Origin: Emydura subglobosa
Taxonomy: Eukaryota; Chordata; Testudines; Chelidae
DNA: 64,000 bases
NCBI GenBank assembly: GCA_007922225.1
Contig: ML679956.1
Coordinates: 19,408,689-19,472,688 of the forward strand
Direction: 5' to 3'
The notes under the pieces: model-generated
The model's input: the letters and a program-made list of their open reading frames with translations, nothing else
Told to the model about the DNA's origin: nothing
The model's database searches: none
Translations under genes and position numbers: made by a program
Shown: positions 35,451 to 45,505 of the stretch, one piece after another
Layout: the number at the start of each line of letters is the position of its first letter
Position numbering within the stretch: position 1 is the first letter of the stretch

Positions 35451-36430
35451 CACTCCTGACTTACATCAGAGTAAGATCACAATCTGTGTGATCCCATTGA
35501 GGACAGAATTTATCCAGTCGAATCTTTATTACTGATACTGCCATGAGTCAGAAAAAATACAGCTTCACTTAAAAAAAAAAAATGGGGGGAGGGAGGGATT
35601 ATGTGGTCCTTGAGCAAAACTCTCCCTGAATGGAGAGCTAGGCTTTAAAAAACTTGTAAACTGAACAAATTTGATTTGGACTTGTCAAAAGACAATAAGC
35701 ATGTAATTTTGCAATGGCATTTCTACAGAGTCCCTTTCCAGAGGATTGCCACACTTCAAACAACAGCCCCGATCCAGTCTTTAACTCCTTTGAAGTCAAT
35801 GGAGTAAAACTGGTAAAATACAAAGGAGAATCAAGCACAGCCTGCACAAAGTTGAATGGAATTAAGCGAAAGCCTTACTGAGTGTGAGTTCAAATGTAGC
35901 AACCTAGACTGTCCGGGAAGTGGGAGAGAAAAAGAAAATGACTTTTGTGTTTGATGGAAAACTTTAGAATTAGATATGACTTCTCTTTAGGCTGCAGTTT
36001 TAAACTTCCATTCTCTGGCTCTAGATAAAATTACTGACCTGTGAGTTTTCCTTCTGTTTCTTAGCTGTGCTTCAAGGACATAAATATTCTTCTACTGTGC
36101 TATAGCTACCATTTATGGGCTCAGGCTCTGCATATATTGGAACAAATACAGTATACACATTTAGAATTTTAGAATCTTTCAGCCAAGTTCTGTTCATGCT
36201 TATGCTATGTAAATCTGGAGTAACTCCACTGTATTTACCTTTGTGGAAGATTTTAACTCTGTTTACATGTTCTTGCCTTTATACAGCTATTTAACTTAGT
36301 AATGCCATATAATTTTTTGTCTTGGATATTTGTTTTGAGAACTTAGGATCAAATTCTGCTCTGTGTTACATTGTGGTAAAGCTGGGGTGATTCCAGTGAG
36401 GTCAATGGAGTTATTCTGGGTTTACCTTAT
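35451..36430. repeat. Stretch with several palindromic-MITE fragments
   Basis: Pieces of one small element recur: 'gaagtcaatggagtaaaact' at about 35,791-35,810, 'tgtaaatctggagtaactcc' at about 36,208-36,228, and 'atcaaattctgctctgtgttac...gaggtcaatggagtta' at about 36,350-36,412. The fullest copy is at 37,310-37,426. Coding content is absent. Confidence 0.5.
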
Positions 36431-37309
36431 TTGTCCCTACATAATGGTTAACTTCAGTTCTGGTTTAAAGTTCCCCATGGTCACAATTCCTCACGGTCCC
36501 CACCTGCCCTTCCCCTATGTCTTTCCTCCATATAGCAATCTGCATACTCTGTATGGTCCTAATAATACTTTCCTCCTGAAAGCCATTTCATTCTGTATGA
36601 AAATAGCCTGACCCTGCTCAAATTATCAGTTGGTGGAAGAAGTCTCTATTCTTGCCAGAGGGGGTAGGGAGACTCCTGGGGCTGTGAAGCTGCATTTCTC
36701 TGCCCTGCTGCTGCTTCTCTCTCTGCTTGGCAGTCTGGGTTAAACCTGGGAAGTGGCTGGAGTGACTTCTGTCCTGTGTAGTAATGGTGGTTGTGGGTGT
36801 ATAGTATGGGAGCATAGTGCCATGGAGTTGTTTTTACCAGAGGCCAGGTTGTAGCAGGGTGAGCCTGCCTCCAACCTGTTCTGTCCCATTTCTGCTTGTT
36901 TCCTCTCAGGAACTGGAAGGTGGGTGGAGAGGCTCGTGCCCCAGATAGTGCAGGAGGGAGCCACTGGTGGTTTAGCACCTTGGAGCAGCTTCCATCTCAG
37001 TTCAGGAGATAGATAGCAGGACTGGCAATGGAATAGTCTACCTACTTTCCCCACTCCTACCACTATGCTACTTCTCAGCCCTCTCACAGCTTCTCTCTTC
37101 CTAGGGGACTCAGCCTACACTAGAAGATGGGAGAGGAACTAGTTATTCATAAATCCTTTTATGAGTAAATGCAAAAACTGGTATTAAAAGAAGATTCTAT
37201 GCTTATGCAAAATGGGAACCAATTGAAAATACTTCCGATCACAAGGACAAGTGAAAACAATGGAACCAGTCCTCCAATCTTCAGTCCTTACTCAGATAAA
37301 ATTTCCTTT
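36431..37309. other. No gene recognised
   Basis: Moderately GC-rich (36,650-37,100), with overlapping open frames on the minus strand (up to 115 codons) that lack any domain. Possibly an unrecognised repeat. Confidence 0.4.
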
Positions 37310-37426
37310 GGGCCAAATTCTGCTCTCTTGCACCAATATATCCCCACTGTCTTAATAGACTTGCCCTTCTGCTCCCATTTATTTCAGTTGGGTTTCACCA
37401 GTGTAAATGAGAACAGAATTTGGCCC
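37310..37426. mobile_element. Short palindromic MITE
   Basis: A 117-bp element with perfect 13-bp inverted ends: 'gggccaaattctg' at the left and 'cagaatttggccc' at the right. The interior has 'caccagtgtaaatgag'-type sequence. Diverged relatives occur at 7,945, 13,138, 21,694 and 35,760-36,430. Confidence 0.75.
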
Positions 37427-37674
37427 ATGGGGAGTTTTGCTTACATCTGGACACAGGATTAATCCCTTTGTTGATAAATAATTCTTCCCTTTCCCCATCC
37501 CTTCAGGCATATTTCTGAAGAGCTGAAGTGAAGATGATACCTGGGGCACTTCATAGCGGTGCTGCTTTGTGGCACTAACTGGTATCATTCAAACGTCGTT
37601 TAAGCAACCTTTCATCTCACAGTGTGAAATTTCCAAAGTTACTCTAGTGCAGCTACGAATTGGCATAAAAACAC

Positions 37675-37999
37675 TTGGAGCTAGAGGTAGGGTTCCTATG
37701 GGTAGGGCTCCCTGGAGGTAGGGTTCCTATGGGTGGGGCTCTCTACCCAAGGGTTAGGTTTCTTAGGGGCAGGGCACTTGGGGTTAGGGTTCCAGTGGGT
37801 AGGGCTCCTCACCCTGGGGTTAGGGTTTGTGGAAGTAGGGCTCTATGCCCTAGGGTCAGGATTCTTAAGGGTAGGGTTCCCCATCTTTCAGTTAGGTTTC
37901 ATATTGGTGGGGCATTTGGAGCTAGGAATAGGGTTTTTATTGGTAAGGTACTTCTAGTTAAAGGTATTTATACTATGGGTGTGGTGCTAAGGGTGGAGT
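37675..37999 (+). repeat. TTAGGG-like satellite array, left block A
   Basis: Diverged tandem units of about 31-37 bp of the form 'gggttagggttcctatgggtagggc', eight or so copies. The plus strand is G-rich. Unit starts (gggtt) fall near 37,690, 37,721, 37,756, 37,787, 37,823, 37,859, 37,894 and 37,931. The block is cut by the TIR element beginning at 38,001 and resumes at 39,400. Confidence 0.85.
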
Positions 38000-38000
38000 A

Positions 38001-39399
38001 CTCCTGAGGGAATTCTGCACAAAAAACAAAACAAAAACAAACAAAAAAACCCCCCCACCTCTGCTCACAATATTTTAAAACTTTGCAAAAGTCTGCAAAT
38101 TTTATTTGTAAATAAGTAACGGTGGAGGCTCCAGCATCTCAGTGGGGAGCATGGGCCGCTGCTGCGCGGAGGTAGGAGATCCACCCTGCAGTCCCCCCTT
38201 CTGCCGCCAGGATATGGACTCAGTGGTGAGGCTTTACCTGAACCTGTCACAGTGCAAGGGCTTGGTCTGCCCCAAAACACCCGGGGCCCTGACCCTGTAT
38301 ACCAGGTGCATGAGGTGTGGGCAGGCAAGCTCAGCCCAGCTGGACCCAAGTGTGGAGGGGCTTAGTGTGGGGGGATCCAGATATGGGGTGAGAGGGTTCT
38401 TTGTGGGGCAATCTAGATGCAGGCAGCTCAGTGGCGGATCTAGGTGCACAGGGGTAATGGAACTCTGCAGGAGGCTCCATGTGAAGATGGTTGGGGCTCA
38501 GCAGGGGGTCTGGGTATGTGGGGGGGATGGGACTCAGTGGGGGGGTCTGGGTGCTGGGGGAGTGGGGCTTGGTGGAGTGAGGGTCCGGGTGCAGCTGGTT
38601 GGGGCTCACTGGGGTGGGGAGCTGGGTGTGTCAGGGTGGTCTAGGTGCAGGGGGAGTGGGACCTGTTAGGGTTGGGATTTGATGGCTTGCTTAATGGGGG
38701 AGCGCCAACAGCTGCTGCTGCTAAGGGGATGCCACATCCTGTTTCTCCCACTACTCTTCCCCATCCCATCACCCTTCCCCACTGCCTCATCCCCTTTCCC
38801 TTGCTCTCCCCACTGTCCCCTGCCCCATCCCCCCTGCCTTCACTCCCACATCCCCCACCTTCTGCCCTATCCCACCCCCCTTTCTTCCCCCCTGCCTCTT
38901 CCCCCCACTCCCTGTTGCCCTGCCCCACCATGGGCATTTACCCTTATACAGAAAACAGGATGGCTCCCATCACACACAGAAGGGGAGCACGGCCAGCACT
39001 AGGATCCAGGAGGCGGTGTCCAGCTACAGTGTCAGCTGGCAGAGGTGAACACTCCCGCACCTGAGCAGCTTTGCGCTTGTAGAAATGGGCGGCGGGGGAA
39101 AGGCGGGGGGACAGTGGCAAATGACTCCACATGTCCCCCTCCCATGCTTTGCCACTGTTTGGGGGGGCAATGCCCCCCTTAAACTATGCCCATGGGTGTC
39201 CCCAGCCCTACCCTCCCCACCCCTGTGGTGATTTACCTCTTCGTCAGCTGCTCTGGGCTGGAAATGACTTACCCGTGATTCTGGGGAGGTGCACATCATC
39301 ACTCTTGCAGTTTCCTTCTCATTGTCTGCAGGGAGGCAAAGAAATCTGCTTGGGACATGAATTCTGAGCACATGCAGTGGCACAGAATTCCCCCAGGAG
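38001..39399. mobile_element. 1.4-kb element with inverted ends, inserted in the satellite
   Basis: The left end 'ctcctgagggaattctgcac' is mirrored by the right end 'cagaattcccccaggag'. Just inside the left end is AT-rich sequence ('cacaatattttaaaactttgc', 'aattttatttgtaaataa'). The interior is GC-rich with a G-rich minisatellite (38,330-38,690) and a C-rich run (38,730-38,930). Satellite units continue on both sides, so it inserted after the array formed. Long open frames on both strands have no domain and follow base composition. The target duplication is unclear. Confidence 0.7.
38330..38690 (+). repeat. G-rich minisatellite inside the TIR element
   Basis: Diverged units of about 40-50 bp built on 'gggtctgggtgc.ggggga.tggggctcagtgggg'. 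Strong G-runs on the plus strand could form G-quadruplexes. Confidence 0.6.
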
Positions 39400-40135
39400 T
39401 TAGGGGTAGGATATCTATGAATAGGGAACTTGGAGCTATGAATGGGGGTGCCTATGGAAAGGGATTCTCGCCATAGGGGTAGTGTACTTGGACCTAGGGA
39501 TAGGGTTTGTGGAGACAGGGTTAAGGTTCATATGAGCAGGGTACTTGGAACTAGAGTTAGGGTTCCTTTGTGTAGTGTACTTGGATCTAGAGGTAAGGTT
39601 TCCTATTGATAGGAGCTAGAATTAGGATCCCTATGGTGAAGGCTCAGCACTATAATGTTAGGATTCTTATTGGGAGAGTACTAAGAGCTATATGGGTTAC
39701 CGTGTATGGATACAGTACTTGTAACCAGGGTTAGGGTTCATGTGGGTGGGGCACTTGCGGATAGGGTTAGGGTTCATATAGGAAAGGCATTTGGGCTATG
39801 GTAAGGGTTCCTAGAGGTAGAGCTCCCCACCCTAGGCTAGTGTTCCTTTGGGTGGGGCTCTTGGAGCTAAGGTTGGAGTTCCCATGGGTAGGGCACTCGT
39901 GTTAGGGTTCTGATGGGAAGGGCACTCTGAGATAGGATTAGAGTTCCTATAGGAAGGATACTAGGAGATAGTGTTAAGGTTCCTATGTGAAGCATAGCTG
40001 GAGCTGGAATTAGGATTCCTATGGTGAAGCCTCAGTGCCGTAATGTTATGGTTCTTATCCATAGAGCACTTGGAGCTAGAGTTTGGGTTCCTATGGGTAG
40101 GACAGTTGGAGCTAGGCTTAGGGTTCCTAAGGGTT
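39400..40135 (+). repeat. TTAGGG-like satellite array, left block B
   Basis: Continuation of block A after the inserted element. Diverged units carry 'gggttagggttc.tatggg.agggcacttggagcta', period about 36 bp, with many sites reading ttagggtt. The plus strand is G-rich up to the switch point near 40,140. Confidence 0.85.
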
Positions 40136-40192
40136 GCTATCCTTACAGCGTGGAGCCTAACTATAGGAACCCTAACCCTAATTCCAAGAGCC
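40107..40192. repeat. Switch point of the satellite (inverted junction)
   Basis: The left arm 'ttggagctaggcttagggtt' (from about 40,107) is mirrored on the right by 'aaccctaaccctaattccaa' (about 40,168-40,187). About 30 bp containing 'tatccttacagc' separate them. The strand of the TTAGGG-like motif flips here. Confidence 0.75.
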
Positions 40193-41600
40193 ATACCGAG
40201 GAGCCCTAGCTTTTGTAGCCCTAACCCTAAGTAGTGTAGCCCAACCAGACACAGGTCTAATCCTAGACTATGCAGTCCTACCATTTGTAACTCTAACCCT
40301 TGGCTGGGGAATTCTACCAGTCCCAGGTCTAACTTTAGCCTGGGGAATCCTATGCATTCTAACCCTAACCCGGATATGCCTATGACACCCAGGTCTAACC
40401 CTCTCAGTGAGAACGCTACTCTTTGTAACATTAACCCTAACTCTGGGAGACCTACAAGATCACGGCCTAACCCTACCATAGGAAGCCATACCGTTTGTAA
40501 TCTTAACCCTAGGCTGGGGAATCTTACCAGTCACAGGCCTAACTGTATCCCATGAACCCCTACATAGTGTAACCCAATCTTAGCCCTGGGACCCCTATTA
40601 TTTGTAATCCTAACTATAATCCAGGTAGGCCAATCAGACCCAAATCTAATCTTACCCCTGTGAGACCTACCCTTTGTAACTCTAACTCTAGCCCAGAAAA
40701 CTTTACCAGTCCCAGGCCTAACCATAATGTGGGGATCAATACTCTTTGAAATCTTAACTATAGGCCATAGAGTCAGATTGGCTTCAGGACTAACCCTAGC
40801 CCAGGGAGTCCTTCCCTTTGTAACCCTGACCCTAGCCTGGTGAGCCCAGTCAAACCCAGACTTAACCCTAGCCTGGGAATCCTATCCTTTTTAACCCTAA
40901 CCCTAATTGAGATACCCTTACCAGACCTATGGCTACCTGCCACATTGGAACTCCTATCCGTTGTAACCCGAGCACTCCCCCAAGTAGCTCTACCAGACCC
41001 AGACCCAGGCCTAACCCTGTGTAGAGCGACTTGACCTTTGTAACTTTAACCCTAGCTCAGGTTAGAGTTATCATGGGGAGCACTACACTGTAATCCTAAT
41101 CCTAGCCCAGAAAGCCCTATTCTTTGTAACCCTAACAACAGCTTGGATAGCCCAGCCAGACCCAGGTCTAAGTCTAGTACAGGGAATGCAACCCTTTTTT
41201 TATCCCTAACACTAGCCTGGTGAGCCCTACTAGATTCAGGCCTAAGCCTAGACTGAGGAGTCCTACCTTTAATAATTCTAACTATAGCCCAGGGACTAAG
41301 TATAACTTAACCCTAGTCTGGCAACTTTACTCTTTGTAGCTGTTGCCCTAATCCAGGTACCCCAACCAGACACGGGCCAAACCCTCACATTGTGAGCCCT
41401 ATTCTTTGCAACTGTAACCTGGGGAGCACTACCTTTTCTAACCCTAACCGTAGGCCAGGGAGCCCCATCAACCACAGGCCTAACCCTGTCCCAGGGACTC
41501 CTATCCTATGTAACCCTAATCATAGCCCAGGGATCCCTAGCCTTTGTAACACTAATCTTAACCAAATACCCCAACTAGACCCAGGCCTAACTACAAAATT
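40160..41600 (-). repeat. CCCTAA-like satellite array, right block (72-bp period)
   Basis: About 18-20 diverged tandem units with 'ctttgtaaccctaaccctag' at a period near 72 bp. Successive 'ttgtaa' sites fall near 40,212, 40,284, 40,600, 40,672, 40,745, 40,815, 40,889, 40,960 and 41,036. Each unit also holds 'accagacccaggcctaaccc' about half a period away. In complement, each half resembles the 36-bp unit of the left blocks, so this is a two-part higher-order repeat in opposite orientation. The unit degrades toward 41,600. Confidence 0.85.
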
Positions 41601-43997
41601 TAGCCAGAGGTTTTCCTCTTGCTAGTGGTTCCAATAAAAGCACTGAAGCAAAGAATATAAATTTAAGTGAATTGAATGTAGCCAAGCTCAAAGAAGTCAT
41701 TCTTTTGTAAGTCAATAGTGTAATATCTAGGATTTAGTGCATGCAGAGATACAATATTGCAGCTCAACAGAAATAGTCCCAGTGACCTTGAAAATGGCCC
41801 TTCTAAGGTGAAAATGTATCGACATAGTCTAAAGTGACCTGTAGAAGCAGCAAATATATAGCAGTTGGTGAATATACCTTTTAGCTTTATAACGTACTTA
41901 GAAGATTAATCAATAAACCTGACTTTGGGAAATACAACTCATTTCCTCTATCTGCAAAAATATGATTTATACCCCCTTGAAAAACGAGTTAAAAAGTGCT
42001 TTTTCTATTTTCAAAAACATTGAATCATGTAAGATACAAGGAAGGAAGGTTCTTGTTGCAGGAATTTTTTTTTAATACTGAAAGCTACAGGATACTTATA
42101 TTTTCCATCTATAAACTTCTATATTAATAAAATACTTTCATGTCTTGAAATTAGACTTGTGTTGGTGCTTTACCATCCACCAGTCACTTGATAAGGATTT
42201 GCTCAAAATTTGAGGCTTGATAAAGAGATTTGAGGTTGAAGTGCATTGCAGCTTGCTTAGTTCTTTAACATGGACCTGAATTAGACCTAAAAATGTGAAC
42301 CACATATAGGATCATAGAAGCAATGAAAAGTACTCTCAGAGAAAAACAAAAAAATGCCTGAATCCTCTGAATTGTCAACAGGCTTTATTTCTTGTATTTT
42401 TAAAGAGTTAACAATCTGCCCCTCCACTGCAATTGTTAGTCCTGAACAGGTTTTAAAAGGCTAGTTCAGGTGCCAGACAACTTTCAAGGTTACTGTACAG
42501 AAGCTGTTTACAACACATTCCTCTATTGTGATGGCTTGGAAGATTTTTCACAGTGTGGACAGCTTCTTAATAGGGCAATCACCTGGTGGACCACCTTCCT
42601 GTGTAATAACAATCCCATTTGCAGTCATGCCGCATTCTTATGGGAACCACAATTGATTACATGGGAAAGTTATGGGTTGGATGCTGCCACTTCATCCTCA
42701 TTGTTTAATACCTTACTCTGTGAGTAGTTCCATTGATTCCAATGGGAATCCTTGCAGTGTAAAGCACTGTTCAGTCTGAGTAAGGGAGGCAGAAATCAGC
42801 CCAGTATGTCAGACTGTGGCCTATCTAATGTTCCTACACAAGGGAGTAAGAAGAGGTCCCTCCTCTCTGTGCCATGTACCAGCTTTGTGAGTAGCGAGGG
42901 GATGGGGAAGTAAGCTTCCAAAGAGCTGCTACATCCTATTCCTTGCAAGTGAATGGGAAAGAGTAGGGCCTTGATTCTTCTTGGTGCCAGGTATAGGGCT
43001 GGTGTACGGAATGTCCTTCCCTTCCTTCCTCTCTCCCATTGAGCAGAGGGAAAACTGGGCAGCAGATTGGCTTCCATAACTGTGCTTCCCCATATACAGG
43101 CAGTGCCCCGACATGTGGGGGAAAAAGGGTATACTTTACTGGGGCCTGGAGGGCCCGGAGAGCTTGGGGGGCCTGGCCCAGGCTGCAGCCCCCATTACCA
43201 AGAGGAAAAAATTGAGGATAAATTGTAGATCATGCCTGAGGATTTTTATAGAAACTTATTTCCCTGTATCTACGTATCTATTGTCCAGATTTTCTGAGAT
43301 TTGGTGGAGCCAATCAGAAGCAGTGTTAGAGCAGTCTCAAGCAACGTTCTGAACAGTGAGTTGCTGGGCCTGCTGGCCTTCTGTATTCCCTTCTGTAGAA
43401 TAGAGAGTGTGTGCTTGTGTAGTTAAACTAGGACTTGTAGTTTGAGACTGAGAGACAGAGAGATTTGTGCTCCTCTCTGTGACATGGTCTATGATATCAA
43501 GTTCAAGAACTTCACCAGACCCACTCAATCAATGCCGTTGCATCGATGGCTGTGGCGCCGATGGAGCAGCCTAGTGAAGGCAAGCCTTGAGTTTGATTAG
43601 ATGGCATTGTAATCAAAACGTTAGTGGTTGGTGTACAGTAACATTTCCACAGTTCCTACCATATGTGGCACTGAAACAGCAATGGTAAGAATGGGAAATA
43701 TTGTCAGGGGGAAATAGAGACAGTCAAAAGTGGTAAAAACTTTTGCTGTGATTTGTATGTTTGAATATTTTTGAAGAGCTCAGATACTGCAGTGATAGTG
43801 CTAGGCATGTAAGTTTTTAGGCAGGAAATTATCAGATCCTTTTTTTGTTAAAAATGACAAAATTTGAGTTTGTATCCAATCTCACATTTACTTGGGATCT
43901 GCAGTGGAGCAATTGAGAGCAACATCTGGGCTCCTGTCTCAATTCTCCAAAGGTTATTTAAAGGTTTTTTAGAAATAGGCAAAAGAGCAGATATTTG
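41601..43997. other. No gene recognised
   Basis: AT-rich to about 42,420, then mixed. The open frame at 42,470-42,727 (85 codons) has no recognisable domain and partly overlaps repeat-like 'ttgattccaatgggaatcc'. GC-rich patches at 43,110-43,200 and 43,520-43,580 may be ends of dispersed DNA elements. Confidence 0.4.
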
Positions 43998-44005
43998 ATC
44001 TAGAT

Positions 44006-44187
44006 CAGTGTTTCTTAACCTGGGATTTTAGAGGGGTTGCAAGTGCAGAGCTGGTATTGGGGGTGGCAAGAAAGGCAATTGCCTGGAGCCACAGGGGCGC
44101 CATGAAACTAAGTTACATGCCTCAGCCCCGTGCGGGTGGGACTCAGGCTTCAGGGGTACAGTAGTTTGGAAAGGTTAAGAACCACTG
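44006..44187. mobile_element. hAT-type MITE with perfect 8-bp target duplication
   Basis: A 182-bp element. It begins 'cagtgtttcttaacctggg' and ends 'ggttaagaaccactg', inverted ends starting CAGTG/CACTG. The flanks at 43,998-44,005 and 44,188-44,195 are identical (atctagat). The 8-bp duplication and CA..TG-type ends identify hAT. Confidence 0.88.
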
Positions 44188-44195
44188 ATCTAGAT

Positions 44196-44636
44196 TACAT
44201 TAGAGATCAAATCAGTGTTAGATTTTGTTTTAGTTTCAATAGTGGAATAATCTCACAAATTTTGCATGAGATTTTACTAGCATCAAATTTAAAAGCAAGA
44301 AATGGCATATTTGGGTTCAGGGATTAAATAAATCTGAGATCCTGGCATTTGAAGACATTAGGATTCAAGGTTCTGGTTTTGGCCCATCATCTTTATTACA
44401 TTACTATAATATAAAATGCTATGAGTGTCAAGCATTGTTGTAGTTACTTGTAAATCCACATTTTTTTTATCAGACCCCATAGAAAGGCTGGCCTTTGGAA
44501 AAACCTACTTTTTTTCACACTGGTTGCCTGTAAATCAGAAAGAGTTAAGTTGGTCCTATTGACTTTAAAGCTCTTAACTTTGTAGGTCCTCATACCATCT
44601 GCACCACCTTCTTGACTCTTTTAGACTCAAAGACTT
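44196..44636. other. No gene recognised
   Basis: AT-rich sequence, nothing recognised. Confidence 0.45.
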
Positions 44637-44855
44637 TAAGGTCAGAAGGGACCATTATGATCATCTAGTCTGACCTCCTGCACAACACAGGCCACAGAAC
44701 CTCACCCACCCACTCACTCCTGTAATAGACCCTTAATCTAAGATTGAGTTATTGAAGTCCCCAAATCGTGGTTTAAAGACTTCAAGAAACAGAATCCATC
44801 AGCAAGTGACCCAGGCCCCATGATGCAGAGGAAGGTGAACATTTTTTTTCTTGGC
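44637..44855 (-). mobile_element. CR1 3' end fragment
   Basis: On the plus strand it reads 'aggtcagaagggaccattatgatcatctagtctgacctcctgcac', the complement of a CR1-type 3' end. It is followed inward by 'ggtttaaagacttcaagaaa' and 'agaatccatcagcaagtgac'. Only the 3' UTR is present. Confidence 0.75.
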
Positions 44856-45364
44856 AGGCATTGGCATTCTGAGACCACCCATCTTTTAGGGATTCAGGAG
44901 GTGACTGTGCAGCTTTTGGTGTGCTGTGGCATAGGTTGTGGGCCTCTCCATCTTGATATCTGTCTCAGTTAATCTTTTCCTTCATGGTTAAACAATAGCT
45001 TACATGTTCCCTCCCCAGAGTCCTATGTTGTAACAGTATGACGGTAGTGTGAAACTGTGGGCGCCAGAGTTATATTTCCTGCATTTGCCTTTGCTTTTAT
45101 TGTTCTGCATCCCCTCTCCTATTTTCCTGTTATGAGGGATATTTATGAGGTTGTCATGGAGAGTAATAAATCATTATTAATTACCATTTGGAGTCTAGGT
45201 AGTCCTTGGGAGGTAGCATGCTGTGATTGTTCATACAGCTAATGCATGCACAAAGATCCTAGTTTTGTCATTTTCCTATCTGTCTTTCTTTCCTCCTGCT
45301 CACTCTGCTCTCACTGCATTTGCTTCATGTGTTTCACCCATCTATTATATGTTTCCTTTAGATC
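44856..45364. other. No gene recognised
   Basis: No motif seen. The 61-codon open frame at 45,057-45,242 has no domain. Confidence 0.4.
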
Positions 45365-45505
45365 TTAAGGTATCTGAGGGAAGGGACTGTCATTGAGGGA
45401 AGAGATTGTCATTTACTGTGTTTGTACCATGCCTGATCAATGGAGTCCTAACCCGTTTGAAGCCTCTTGGTCCTACCACAGTATAAATGATTAATGGTAA
45501 TGGTA
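45365..45505 (+). mobile_element. SINE/L2-type 3' tail
   Basis: 'gggaagggactgtca...ttactgtgtttgtaccatgcctgatcaatgg' then 'tcctaccacagtataaatgat', matching the shared L2/SINE tail. The sub-phrase 'gagggaag.ga.tgtcatt' occurs twice, a local duplication. The 5' part is absent. Confidence 0.55.

Noticed and set aside
36646..37087. Minus-strand open frames of 110-115 codons as a gene
   Set aside because: Two overlapping frames on one strand, no domain, no splice or start context, and flanks with repeat fragments.
38142..39064. Open frames up to 175 codons on both strands
   Set aside because: They sit within the GC-rich TIR element and its G-rich/C-rich runs. Peptides are low-complexity (Gly-rich or Pro/Ser-rich) and open in several frames.
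39961..40479. Minus-strand open frame of 172 codons with a periodic peptide
   Set aside because: It spans the satellite switch point. Its periodic Gly-Leu and Asn-Pro-rich peptide simply mirrors the tandem DNA repeat.
40160..41600. CRISPR-like regular repeat array
   Set aside because: Units are diverged head-to-tail 72-bp repeats with no unique spacers, in a vertebrate context.
37675..41600. A true telomere
   Set aside because: Units are degenerate 31-37 and 72 bp repeats rather than pure TTAGGG, and complex sequence follows on both sides.
42470..42727. 85-codon open frame as a small gene
   Set aside because: No recognisable motif. Its end overlaps repeat-like sequence, and no promoter or splice context was seen.
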